From assembly GCF_040712085.1 (NCBI RefSeq), contig NZ_JBFCVK010000009.1:62001-126000 (forward strand): DNA of 64,000 bases. Reading direction: 5' to 3'. The stretch comes from Aquibaculum sediminis. GTDB taxonomy: Bacteria > Pseudomonadota > Alphaproteobacteria > Kiloniellales > DSM-21159. Below, piece by piece: positions 46,385 through 54,653 of the stretch. Positions within the stretch are counted from its first letter, which is position 1; every line of letters starts with the position of its first letter. Both the position numbers and the translations under genes were made by a program. A model generated the notes under the pieces. That model saw only the letters and a list, made by a program, of their open reading frames with translations. It was not told where the DNA came from and made no database searches.

Positions 46385-46432
46385 GGGAGTTGCTCAGCCC
46401 GGAGGAGGAATTTGCACTCCCGCGCATTTTTT
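46385..46432 (+). terminator. Terminator-like hairpin upstream of the ABC cassette
   Basis: GGGAGTTGC pairs with GCACTCCC (8 bp with one bulge) and a run of six T follows five bases later at 46427-46432. No annotated rightward gene ends here, so it may end a short unannotated RNA that starts near 46350. The rest of the 46243-46472 gap shows nothing else I can support. Confidence 0.4.
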
Positions 46433-46434
46433 AT

Positions 46435-46464
46435 TTGACCTGCATAGGCGAATGGCCTTAGGAA
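46435..46464 (+). promoter_or_regulatory. Candidate promoter of the SAM-II-like leader and ABC cassette
   Basis: TTGACC at 46435-46440 is followed, 18 bp later, by TAGGAA at 46459-46464. The start would be near 46471, immediately before the first stem of the aptamer, as expected for a riboswitch leader. The -10 match is weak. Confidence 0.45.
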
Positions 46465-46472
46465 GATTTCAC

Positions 46473-46530
46473 AGCGCCGCTTTGAGGCTCAGCTTGCGGG
46501 GCGCTATATAAATTCCAGCTAAAGCGAGCG
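46473..46530 (+). promoter_or_regulatory. SAM-II-like riboswitch aptamer
   Basis: A 6-bp P1 stem (AGCGCC at 46473-46478 with GGCGCT at 46500-46505) encloses a loop with UUUGA and UUGC, as in SAM-II. The 3' side continues with AUAAA and the invariant-looking GCUAAA (46518-46523). The loop GCUC (46487-46490) can pair with GAGC (46526-46529) to give the expected H-type pseudoknot. SAM-II aptamers repress methionine-related genes in alphaproteobacteria. The call rests on manual comparison; a covariance search would settle it. Confidence 0.65.
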
Positions 46531-46567
46531 GGTTTGGAACCCGCCGCTCAGGATCGGCGGGTTTTTT
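46528..46567 (+). terminator. Antiterminator/terminator switch of the SAM-II-like leader
   Basis: Two mutually exclusive hairpins share 46538-46544. The first is GCGGGTT/AACCCGC (46528-46544). The second is AACCCGCCG/CGGCGGGTT (46538-46546 with 46555-46563), which runs into a run of six T at 46562-46567 and is an intrinsic terminator. The first hairpin begins in the bases used by the aptamer pseudoknot, so ligand binding should favour the terminator. Confidence 0.8.
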
Positions 46568-46663
46568 ATTGCCCGGATCCTGGCGGACTTCTCCTTACCC
46601 GATGTCGTGGAGCCTCGCTCGTGCAAGAGGCGCCCATGGCGTCGCAAGAGGGAGGAGTAAATC

Positions 46664-47665
46664 ATGTTCCCCGTTACCAAGCGTTACTTTCTGTCAATTG
46701 GGGCCGCGTTTCTCGCCGGCGGCCTCCTCGCCGCTTCGCCTGCGCCGCTTCAGGCGGCGTCGCCCCCGGACCGCATCAACATCGACTGGGCCTACTACAA
46801 CCCCGTCAGCATCCTGCTGAAGAACAAGGGTTGGCTGGAAGAAGCCTTTGCCGAAGAGGACGTCGAAGTCCGCTGGGTTCTGTCCCTCGGCTCCAACAAG
46901 GCGCTCGAGTTCCTGCGGGGCAGCTCCATTGATTTTGGCTCCACCGCCGGCGCTGCGGCCGTGATCGGCAAGGCTGGCGGGCTGCCGATCAAGTCCATTT
47001 ACGTCTACTCCAAGCCCGAATGGACCGCCCTGGTCACCCGTGCCGATTCCGGTATCGAGAGTGTCGAGGACCTGAAGGGCAAGTCGGTAGCGGTCACCCG
47101 GGGCACCGACCCGCACATCTTCCTGCTGCGTGCCCTGGACTCTGCCGGGCTGAGCGAAGACGACATTCGTCCCGTACTCCTGCAGCATCCCGACGGCTAC
47201 CGGGCTCTCGTCGGGCGCCAGGTGGATGCCTGGGCCGGGCTCGATCCCCACATGGCGGCGGGTGAACTGGAATCGGGCGTCCGCCTCTTCCACCGCGCCC
47301 CCGATCTCAACACCTACGGCATCCTGAACGTGCGGGAATCCTTTGCGGAAGCCCATCCCGAGACGGTGGAGCGGGTGCTGGAAGTTTATGAACGGGCCCG
47401 GCGCTATGCACTCGACCACCCTGACGAACTGCAGGCCGCACTGGTCGAAGCGGCCAAGATCACACCGGAGGTGGCTCAGAAACAGCTCGACGAGCGCACG
47501 GATCTCAGTACCCCGGCGATCGGACAGCCGCACCGCGAAACCTTCATCGCGGCCGGGGAAGTGCTGCAGAAGATCGGCGTGATCGACGAGGGCACGGACA
47601 TTGCCGTGCTTGTCGACGAACTGATTGACGAGCGTTTCCTCAACGCCGTCGTCGAGACGCAGTGA
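46664..47665 (+). CDS. SsuA/TauA-type ABC transporter binding protein (sulfonate/nitrate family)
   Basis: This 333-residue periplasmic protein has a signal peptide ending near PAPLQAA, then the NMT1/SsuA-like fold: IDWAYYNPVSILLKNKGWLEEAF, SSIDFGSTAGAAAVIGKA and DLKGKSVAVTRGTDPHIFLLRAL. The family binds aliphatic sulfonates, taurine, nitrate or thiamin precursors. The preceding SAM-II-like leader favours a sulfur compound. A Shine-Dalgarno GGGAGGAG precedes ATG 46664. It is the first gene of a three-gene ABC operon. Confidence 0.88.
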   Translation: MFPVTKRYFLSIGAAFLAGGLLAASPAPLQAASPPDRINIDWAYYNPVSILLKNKGWLEEAFAEEDVEVRWVLSLGSNKALEFLRGSSIDFGSTAGAAAVIGKAGGLPIKSIYVYSKPEWTALVTRADSGIESVEDLKGKSVAVTRGTDPHIFLLRALDSAGLSEDDIRPVLLQHPDGYRALVGRQVDAWAGLDPHMAAGELESGVRLFHRAPDLNTYGILNVRESFAEAHPETVERVLEVYERARRYALDHPDELQAALVEAAKITPEVAQKQLDERTDLSTPAIGQPHRETFIAAGEVLQKIGVIDEGTDIAVLVDELIDERFLNAVVETQ

Positions 47666-47675
47666 GGCACCGCGC

Positions 47676-48533
47676 ATGTCCGTAATCACCTTGGAGCGCC
47701 GGGCAGATCTTCCGCCCGGCGTGCAGGGCAGGGCGACGCCGCGCGTCCCTCTGCCTCGCTTGGCACGCCTGCGTGCTTTCGCTCTTCCGGCGGTGTTGCT
47801 GCTCCTGTGGCAGAGCCTGACCAGTGCCGGCGTCTTCCCCGACTATCTGCTGCCAGCGCCGGCTGCCGTGGCCAATGAGTTGCTGGCGCTTGCCGCCGGC
47901 GGTGTCTTGGCCGAGCACATTGCTATTACCGTTTGGCGGGTTGCGGTGGGATTCGCTGCCGGTGCACTTGCCGCGACGCTTCTCGGGGCTCTGACCGGCT
48001 ACTCAAGCAACGCGCGCGCCTATCTCGACCCAACCCTGCAGGCACTCAAGGCGGTGCCCTCGCTCGCCTGGGTGCCGCTCTTCATTCTCTGGTTCGGCAT
48101 CTTCGAGGCCTCCAAGATCACGCTCATCGGCGTCGGTGTCTTCTTCCCCGTGTATCTGAATCTGATGAGCGGCATCCAATCGACCGATCGCAAGCTGGTG
48201 GAGGTGGCCCGGGTCAATGGGCTGGGCCGATTCGACCTGATCCGGCGCATCCTCATTCCAGCCACGCTGCCCAGCTATCTCACCGGGCTGCGCTCCGGCC
48301 TGGCGCTGGGGTGGATGTTCGTGATCGCAGCGGAACTGATGGGGGCCAGCCAGGGGCTCGGCTTCCTGATGATCGACGGCCAGATGACGGGCCGGCCCGC
48401 CATCATCATCGGTGCCCTGCTGCTCTTTGCCGTGGCCGGGAAGCTCTCCGACGCACTGATCGCTGCCACGGCAAAACGCCTGACCGCCTGGCAGGATGGC
48501 TATGGCGCCAGCCAGGAGGCCGGTCGTGCTTGA
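47676..48533 (+). CDS. SsuC/TauC-type ABC transporter permease
   Basis: This 285-residue inner-membrane permease has about six hydrophobic segments and the coupling loop EVARVNGLGRFDLIRRILIPATLP. KAVPSLAWVPLFILWFGI is characteristic of SsuC/TauC permeases. ATG 47676 is used; the frame extends 17 codons into the binding-protein gene. It lies 10 bp after the binding-protein gene and overlaps the ATPase start by 8 bp. Confidence 0.92.
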   Translation: MSVITLERRADLPPGVQGRATPRVPLPRLARLRAFALPAVLLLLWQSLTSAGVFPDYLLPAPAAVANELLALAAGGVLAEHIAITVWRVAVGFAAGALAATLLGALTGYSSNARAYLDPTLQALKAVPSLAWVPLFILWFGIFEASKITLIGVGVFFPVYLNLMSGIQSTDRKLVEVARVNGLGRFDLIRRILIPATLPSYLTGLRSGLALGWMFVIAAELMGASQGLGFLMIDGQMTGRPAIIIGALLLFAVAGKLSDALIAATAKRLTAWQDGYGASQEAGRA

Positions 48534-49263
48534 TATCTCGCAACTCAGCAAGACCTTCGCCGATGGCGGTGGCCTGACCCACACGGCCCTGGAAGGGGTG
48601 GACCTTCGCATCGGCGACAGGGAGATCGTGAGCCTGGTTGGCACTTCCGGCTGCGGTAAATCCACCCTGTTGCGGCTCGTCTGTGGTCTGGACCGACCCA
48701 CCGGCGGCGATATTCGCCTCGAAGGCCGGCCGGTGACCGGGCCCTCGCCCAATGTGGGCATGGTGTTCCAGGAGCCGCGGCTGATGCCCTGGCTGTCGGT
48801 GACCGAGAACGTGCGCCTGGCCCTGCTGGACCTGCCGCGCCGCGAACAGGAGCGGCGCATAGCGGATGCCTTGGAGAAGGTAGGGCTCGCGGACTTCGCT
48901 TCGGCCCTGCCGCGACAGCTTTCCGGCGGGATGGCACAACGGGTCGCCATCGCGCGTGCACTGGTGCGCCAGCCCTCGGTTCTGCTGCTGGACGAGCCCT
49001 TTTCCGCGCTGGACAGCTTCACGCGGCTGAAACTCCAGGATCATCTCGTGGAACTGTGGGAACGGGAAGGTTTCACCCTCATTCTGGTCACACACGATGT
49101 CGAGGAGGCGGTGGTGCTCTCGGATCGCGTGGTGGTGCTGCGCGGGCACCCAGGGCGGATCCACCGCAGCGTGGAAGTCGATCTTCCCCGACCGCGTTCG
49201 CGCACGGCGATCGAGGTGCAGCGACTGAAAGAAGAGATCATCGCCAGCCTCGATCTGTCCTGA
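48526..49263 (+). CDS. SsuB/TauB-type ABC transporter ATPase
   Basis: This ATPase of 245 residues has Walker A GTSGCGKSTLLRL, Q-loop VFQEPRLMPWLSV, signature LSGGMAQRVAIARAL, Walker B VLLLDEPFSALD and switch His in LVTHDVEEAV. PWLSV is typical of the SsuB/NrtD group. The start is placed at GTG 48526 because AGGAGG lies exactly six bases upstream; ATG 48496 is in frame but has no Shine-Dalgarno. It overlaps the permease end. Confidence 0.92.
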   Translation: MLDISQLSKTFADGGGLTHTALEGVDLRIGDREIVSLVGTSGCGKSTLLRLVCGLDRPTGGDIRLEGRPVTGPSPNVGMVFQEPRLMPWLSVTENVRLALLDLPRREQERRIADALEKVGLADFASALPRQLSGGMAQRVAIARALVRQPSVLLLDEPFSALDSFTRLKLQDHLVELWEREGFTLILVTHDVEEAVVLSDRVVVLRGHPGRIHRSVEVDLPRPRSRTAIEVQRLKEEIIASLDLS

Positions 49264-49293
49264 GTTCCGATTTTCGAGAAGGTGCGTAACGAC

Positions 49294-49812
49294 ATGAACG
49301 CTGAAGACCTGAAATCCCTGCAAGCCCCCCTGAAGAGCCGCTACAAGGACGAGCCGAATGCCGCAGTCGTCACGCTCTCGGCCGAAGGCAACATTGCGGA
49401 AGGCATCGCCTGCAAGGTCGACACCGGCCGGGCCCTCGTCGAAGCGGGTCTGCACCCTGCGACCGGGGGCAGCGGCAGCCAGGCTTGCTCCGGTGACATG
49501 CTGCTGGAAGCCCTGGTGGCCTGCGCGGGTGTCACCCTGAAGGCCGTGGCCACGGCGCTGGAGTTTGACCTGCGCGGCGGCAAGGTCACGGCGGAAGGCG
49601 ACCTGGATTTCCGCGGCACCCTGGGCGTTGCCAAGGACGCACCGGTGGGCTTCTCCGCCATCCGGCTGACGTTCGATCTCGACACGCCCGAGCCGGCCGA
49701 GCGCATCGCGACCCTGACCAAGCTGACCGAGCGCTACTGCGTCGTCTTCCAGACTCTGAATCAACCGCCGCCGTTGTCCCTGAAGGTGGACGCCGCCACG
49801 GCACAGGCCTGA
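49294..49812 (+). CDS. OsmC family protein
   Basis: This 172-residue protein belongs to the OsmC/Ohr family of thiol-dependent peroxidases. The two expected cysteines appear as Cys in GSQACSGDMLLEALVACAG, the second on the central helix, and a Cys in ERYCVVFQTL near the C-terminus. It starts 31 bp after the ATPase gene and is probably part of the same transcript, tying thiol chemistry to the presumed sulfur transporter. The substrate is unknown. Confidence 0.85.
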   Translation: MNAEDLKSLQAPLKSRYKDEPNAAVVTLSAEGNIAEGIACKVDTGRALVEAGLHPATGGSGSQACSGDMLLEALVACAGVTLKAVATALEFDLRGGKVTAEGDLDFRGTLGVAKDAPVGFSAIRLTFDLDTPEPAERIATLTKLTERYCVVFQTLNQPPPLSLKVDAATAQA

Positions 49813-49867
49813 ACGCACGGCGAGGGAAAGGCTTTCGTCGGCGAGCGACGCAGGTATATCGTGAAGC

Positions 49868-50803
49868 ATGGATCGTCTGACGAGTATTGAAGTCTTCCTG
49901 CGCGTGGCGGCCCAGGGCAGCTTTGCAGCCGCGGCCAGGGATCTTGGCATGTCCCGTGCCATGGTCAGCAAGCATGTGCAGGCCCTGGAGACGCGTCTGG
50001 GCAGTCGCCTGCTGCATCGCACGACCCGCAAGCTGAGCCTGACCGAAGCGGGCCGCTCCTACTTCGAGCAGGCGGGCACATTGCTGGAAGCCCTGCGTGA
50101 GGCGGAAGAGACCGTCAGCGCGTTGCAGTCAGCACCGCGCGGGACTTTGCGCATCAACGCGCCGGTCAGCTTCGGGCTGCTGCATCTGGGCTCGGCGCTC
50201 GAGAGTTTTATGCGCCGCTACCCGGAGATTTCGGCCGAAATTTCCCTGGAGGACCGCCAAGCCGACTTGGTGAAGGAGGGCTACGATCTGGCAGTGCGCA
50301 TCGGCCGGCTAACCGATTCAAGCCTGATCGCCCGCCGCATCGCCCCCTGCCGCATGCTGTTGGTTGCTGCGCCCGAGTACCTGGAGCGCCGCGGCCGACC
50401 GGCACTGCTGTCCGATCTCGCCCAGCATGAATGCCTCAGCTACAGCTATTCTGCCAGCGGGGACGAGTGGCGTTTCGACGGGCCGGATGGACCGGCCTCG
50501 GTGCGCATCGGCGGCCGGTTGCGCGCCAACAACGGTGATCTGCTGCGCGCCGCCTGTGTGGCGGGGCAGGGTATTGCGCTGGTGCCGAGTTTCATTGCCG
50601 GACCGGATGTGGTGGCCGGTCGTCTCAAGCCATTGCTGCCCGACTATCGGCCAGCCCTCCTGGGTGTGCATGCTGTCTATCCTCATGCCCGTCATCTGGC
50701 GCCGAAGGTGCGGGCCTTCATCGATTTCCTGGTAGAGCATTTCGGACCAGAGCCGGCCTGGGACGCTGGCCTCGAGCCGCTGCAGGACGTGGTTCGGCAA
50801 TGA
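49868..50803 (+). CDS. LysR family transcriptional regulator
   Basis: This 311-residue regulator has the N-terminal winged helix (FLRVAAQGSFAAAARDLGMSRAMVSKHVQALETRLGSRLLHRTTRKLSLTE region, residues 10-60) and a C-terminal effector domain of the DsdC/YafC-like group. TATATC lies seven bases before ATG 49868, so its transcript may be nearly leaderless. The stop overlaps the CaiB-type gene (ATGA), so the two are coupled and probably functionally linked. Confidence 0.92.
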   Translation: MDRLTSIEVFLRVAAQGSFAAAARDLGMSRAMVSKHVQALETRLGSRLLHRTTRKLSLTEAGRSYFEQAGTLLEALREAEETVSALQSAPRGTLRINAPVSFGLLHLGSALESFMRRYPEISAEISLEDRQADLVKEGYDLAVRIGRLTDSSLIARRIAPCRMLLVAAPEYLERRGRPALLSDLAQHECLSYSYSASGDEWRFDGPDGPASVRIGGRLRANNGDLLRAACVAGQGIALVPSFIAGPDVVAGRLKPLLPDYRPALLGVHAVYPHARHLAPKVRAFIDFLVEHFGPEPAWDAGLEPLQDVVRQ

Positions 50804-51930
50804 GCGACCTGCTGGAGGGCCTGCGCGTCATCGATCTGTCGCAGTGGCTGCCCGGGCCAGCCGCCGGCCAGATGCTGGCCGATCTCGGCGCAAGCGTGGT
50901 GAAGGTGGAGCCGCTCGGCGGCGATCCCATGCGCAGGCTGGGGCCGCAGGATCCGGATGGTATCTCGGCCTGGTACAAGCTGGTGAACACCGGCAAGACC
51001 GTGCTGCGCCTCAACCTCAAAAGCCAGGAGGGCAAAGCCCGCTTTGCGGAGCTGTTGGCCACGGCGGATGTGCTGCTGGAAAGCTATCGCCCGGGGACCC
51101 TGGACAAGCTGGGCTTTGGCGCTGAGCGCCGGCAGGCTCTGCGGCCCGACCTGATCCACTGCGCGCTCTCCGGATTCGGACAGACCGGACCGCTGGCCAC
51201 GCGCGGCGGCCATGACATCAACTATCTCGCCCTGGGAGGCGGGCTGATCGCCAGCGGTACGGCCGAGCGGCCTGTGGCGGCCTTTCCCCCAGTCGCCGAT
51301 CACGCCTCGGCGCTGCAGGCGGTGAGCGCCATCCTCGCCGCACTCTTTCGCCGGACGCGCAGCGGGCAAGGTGCCAGCCTGGACATCAGCCTCACCGAGA
51401 CAGTTCTGGCCTGGCAGGCCATCCCCATGACCAGTGCGCTGCGCGGCGAAGCCCCGCAAAGGGAAGCCGGCGTGCTGAACGGCGGCGCGGCCTTCTATCG
51501 CATCTATCAGTGTGCGGACGGCCGTTTTGTCTCCCTCGGCGCCATTGAGCCCAAGTTCTGGGCCAACTTCTGCACGGCGGTCGGGCAGGAGAACTGGATG
51601 GCCCGCCAGGACGAACCGCTGCCACAGAACGGCTTGATCGAGGAAGTCGCCGCTCTGTTCAAGAGCCGGCCGCTCCGCGATTGGGAAGCACTTCTCAATG
51701 CGGTCGATTGTTGCTTTCAGGCGCTCCTGGGGCCTGAAGAGGTGCTGGCACATCCCCAGGTTCGGGACCGCGGACAGGTGAACGTCAGTGGCGCGGACGG
51801 CAGTGGGCCGCTGGTGGAAATCGGCTTTGGCGGCTGGATCGATGGCCAACCGCCGGCGCGGCGCACGCCACTGCAGGAGGCAGAGTCCGCGGAGGTTTTG
51901 GCGCAGTGGCGGCGGGACAAACTGCAGTAG
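50800..51930 (+). CDS. CaiB/BaiF family CoA-transferase
   Basis: This class III CoA-transferase of 376 residues has LEGLRVIDLSQWLPGPAAGQ at the N-terminus and LADLGASVVKVEPLGGDPMR, and the family aspartate region RGGHDINYLALGG. It moves CoA between carboxylic acids, or acts as a racemase of the MCR (alpha-methylacyl-CoA racemase) group: HDINY and the GPPG-less N-terminus are compatible with the latter. It overlaps the LysR gene by 4 bp. The substrate is unknown. Confidence 0.88.
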   Translation: MSDLLEGLRVIDLSQWLPGPAAGQMLADLGASVVKVEPLGGDPMRRLGPQDPDGISAWYKLVNTGKTVLRLNLKSQEGKARFAELLATADVLLESYRPGTLDKLGFGAERRQALRPDLIHCALSGFGQTGPLATRGGHDINYLALGGGLIASGTAERPVAAFPPVADHASALQAVSAILAALFRRTRSGQGASLDISLTETVLAWQAIPMTSALRGEAPQREAGVLNGGAAFYRIYQCADGRFVSLGAIEPKFWANFCTAVGQENWMARQDEPLPQNGLIEEVAALFKSRPLRDWEALLNAVDCCFQALLGPEEVLAHPQVRDRGQVNVSGADGSGPLVEIGFGGWIDGQPPARRTPLQEAESAEVLAQWRRDKLQ

Positions 51931-52059
51931 CCCGCTAGTATGGGGGGCGTTCAAAGGCGTGGGTCGAGTCCAGGGATGCGTGGACAAGATAAGGGAGCTT
52001 GCCTACTCTCCGCCGCAGTACGGAAAACCACCCTTCAACAGCGTCCATCCGAGGCATCC

Positions 52060-53409
52060 ATGCGCCGTTCCGCGTTCTTCCTGCCGACCCTGAAAGAGAC
52101 TCCCAAGGAGGCGGAGATCGTCTCCCACCGCCTGATGCTGCGCGCCGGGATGGTGCGCCAGGCGTCGGCCGGCATCTATTCCTGGCTGCCGCTGGGTTTT
52201 CGCGTGCTGAAGAAGATCGAGCAGATCGTGCGTGAAGAGCAGGATCGCATGGGGTGTCAGGAAGTGCTGATGCCGACCATCCAGTCGGCCGACCTTTGGC
52301 GCGAGTCCGGCCGCTACGATGCCTACGGTCCGGAGATGCTGCGCATCAAGGACCGGCACGAGCGTGACATGCTCTACGGGCCGACCAACGAGGAACTGAT
52401 CACCAACATCTTCGCCCACTCGGTCCGGAGCTATCGCGACCTGCCGAAGCTGCTCTATCACATCCAGTGGAAGTTCCGCGACGAGGTCCGGCCGCGCTTT
52501 GGTGTCATGCGTGGCCGTGAGTTCCTCATGAAGGATGCCTATTCCTTCGACCTGGATTTCGAGGCGGCACGGCAGTCCTACAACAAGTTCTTTGTCGCCT
52601 ATCTCAGGACCTTTGCGCGCCTTGGCCTGAAGGCCATTCCCATGGAGGCCGATACCGGACCGATCGGCGGCAACCTCAGCCACGAGTTCATCATCCTGGC
52701 AGACACGGGCGAAAGTCAGGTCTTCTGTGACCGGGATTTCCTGGACGTCGACGTACTGGGCCGGGAAATCGACTACGCCAATCCGGAGGAAGTGGGCTCG
52801 GTCGTCGACTACTTCACCAAGCTCTATGCCCGCACCGACGAGAAGCACGAGGAAGCGGCCTTCGAAAAGGAGGTGCCGGAGGCCCGGCGCTATGAAGGTC
52901 GGGGCATCGAGGTGGGACACATCTTCTACTTTGGCAGCAAGTACTCGGAACCCCTGGGCGCACGCGTCGCGACGCCCGAGGGTGATGAGGTCGCGGTGCA
53001 CATGGGCTCCTACGGCGTCGGCGTGTCGCGCCTGGCCGGCGGCATCATCGAAGCGAGCCACGACGAAGCAGGCATTATCTGGCCGGATGCGGTGGCCCCC
53101 TTCGACGTGGGGCTGATCAACCTCAAGCCGGGTGACAGCGACTGCGCGAAGGCGGGCGAGGATGCCTATGCTGCTCTGGGTCGCAGCGGTCTCGATGTGC
53201 TCTATGATGAGCGTGACGAACGGGCCGGCGCCAAGTTCGCGGAGATGGACCTGATTGGACTGCCGTGGCAGCTCACCATTGGCCCGCGCGGCGTCAAGGC
53301 CGGCACCGTGGAGTTGAAACGCCGCGCCTCGGGAGAGAAGGAAGAATTGAGCTTCGAAGCTGCGATCAACAAGATCACGGCCAACAACCTAACGGTGGCC
53401 CGCGGATGA
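52060..53409 (+). CDS. proS: Prolyl-tRNA synthetase (short form)
   Basis: This 449-residue class II synthetase charges tRNA-Pro. Class II motifs are visible: motif 2 region YHIQWKFRDEVRPRFGVMRGREF and motif 3 MGSYGVGVSRLAGGIIE. It is more than 100 residues shorter than E. coli ProRS because the INS editing domain is missing between motifs 2 and 3, as in other alphaproteobacteria. Clearing of Ala-tRNA-Pro should then need a separate deacylase. MRRSAFFLPTLKETPKEAEI is the start; the frame extends 40 codons upstream. It overlaps lolC (ATGA). Confidence 0.95.
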   Translation: MRRSAFFLPTLKETPKEAEIVSHRLMLRAGMVRQASAGIYSWLPLGFRVLKKIEQIVREEQDRMGCQEVLMPTIQSADLWRESGRYDAYGPEMLRIKDRHERDMLYGPTNEELITNIFAHSVRSYRDLPKLLYHIQWKFRDEVRPRFGVMRGREFLMKDAYSFDLDFEAARQSYNKFFVAYLRTFARLGLKAIPMEADTGPIGGNLSHEFIILADTGESQVFCDRDFLDVDVLGREIDYANPEEVGSVVDYFTKLYARTDEKHEEAAFEKEVPEARRYEGRGIEVGHIFYFGSKYSEPLGARVATPEGDEVAVHMGSYGVGVSRLAGGIIEASHDEAGIIWPDAVAPFDVGLINLKPGDSDCAKAGEDAYAALGRSGLDVLYDERDERAGAKFAEMDLIGLPWQLTIGPRGVKAGTVELKRRASGEKEELSFEAAINKITANNLTVARG

Positions 53410-54653
53410 TCTTTGGCGCCGTCGAGCGTCTGCTGGCACTGCGCTACCTGCGCTCCCGCCGGCAGGAAGGCTTCATCTCGGTCATCGCGGTCTTCTCGCT
53501 GCTTGGCATCGCCCTGGGGGTGGCCACTCTCATCATCGTCATGGCGGTGATGAACGGCTTCCGCATCGAGCTCATGAGCCGGATTCTCGGCGTGAATGGC
53601 CATCTGACGGCCTACTACGATTCCCAGGCCATCAGCGATTATCGAGACGTCGCACAGCGCCTGGAGGATCTGGAGGGGGTCAGGCTTGCCACGCCGCTCA
53701 TCCAGTCGCAGGTGATCGTGACGTCCGGCGACCGGGCCATGGGTGCCCAGGTCCGAGGCATGGCGCCGGAAGACCTGGAACGGCGCCAGCAGCTCGTCAG
53801 CAAGGTGATCGCCGGCCGGGTCTCGGACTTCGGCCGTGACGGCGGGCTGCTGGCCGGCAGCCGCCTGGCCCAGCAACTGGGTGTCGGGGCAGGGGGGGAC
53901 ATAACCCTGCTGAGTCCGCAGGGGTCGGAGACCGCCATCGGCACGGTGCCTCGGATGAAGGCCTACCCCATTGCCGGGCTCTTCGAGATCGGCATGTACG
54001 AGTTCGATCTCTCGACCATCTACATGCCTTTGGATCAGGCGCAGATCTTCTTCCGCTACCCGGAAGCCGCCAACGCCATCGAGATCTTCGTGAACGATCC
54101 CGAGCGCGTCTGGGAGTTGCGCGGGGTGATCGACGAGGAACTCGGCCCCGGTTGGCGCACCGTTGACTGGCAGCAAGCACACTCGTCGATCGTCAACGCG
54201 CTCGCCGTCGAGCGGAACGTGATGTTCGTCATCCTGTCGCTGATCATCTTGGTGGCCGCCTTCAATATCCTCTCGGGCCAGTACATGCTGGTGAAGGGCA
54301 AGGGCCGCGACATTGCCATTCTGCGCACCATGGGAGCCACGCGCGGCACGATCCTGCGCGTCTTCTTCATGAGCGGTGCAGCCGTCGGCCTCTTCGGCAC
54401 GCTGTTGGGCGTCGCCCTGGGCATCGTCTTCACCGACAACATCCAGACCATCCAGGGCTGGGTGGAAGCCGTGGTGGGCACCCAGGTCTTTAATCCCGAG
54501 GTCTATTTCCTGACCAGCATGCCGGCACAGCGCGACCCCCGGGAAGTGCTCGAGGTGGTGGCGATGGCGCTGTTCATCTCCTTCCTGGCACCCCTGCTGC
54601 CGGCCTGGCGGGCGGCGCGCCTCGATCCGGTGGAGGCACTGCGCTATGAGTAG
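53406..54653 (+). CDS. lolC: Lipoprotein-releasing ABC transporter permease LolC/LolE type
   Basis: This 415-residue inner-membrane protein extracts lipoproteins for transfer to LolA. It has an N-terminal membrane segment (SVIAVFSLLGIALGVATLIIV), a large periplasmic domain and three C-terminal segments with ILRTMGATRGTILRVFFMSG. RYLRSRRQEGFISVIAVFSLLGI is the LolC/E start pattern. A single permease (LolF type) with LolD is usual in alphaproteobacteria. It overlaps proS and lolD. Confidence 0.93.
   Translation: MIFGAVERLLALRYLRSRRQEGFISVIAVFSLLGIALGVATLIIVMAVMNGFRIELMSRILGVNGHLTAYYDSQAISDYRDVAQRLEDLEGVRLATPLIQSQVIVTSGDRAMGAQVRGMAPEDLERRQQLVSKVIAGRVSDFGRDGGLLAGSRLAQQLGVGAGGDITLLSPQGSETAIGTVPRMKAYPIAGLFEIGMYEFDLSTIYMPLDQAQIFFRYPEAANAIEIFVNDPERVWELRGVIDEELGPGWRTVDWQQAHSSIVNALAVERNVMFVILSLIILVAAFNILSGQYMLVKGKGRDIAILRTMGATRGTILRVFFMSGAAVGLFGTLLGVALGIVFTDNIQTIQGWVEAVVGTQVFNPEVYFLTSMPAQRDPREVLEVVAMALFISFLAPLLPAWRAARLDPVEALRYE

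Noticed and set aside
48406..50031. 541-codon open frame on the minus strand
   Set aside because: It is antisense to the SsuB-like ATPase, OsmC and LysR genes, and shows no motif.
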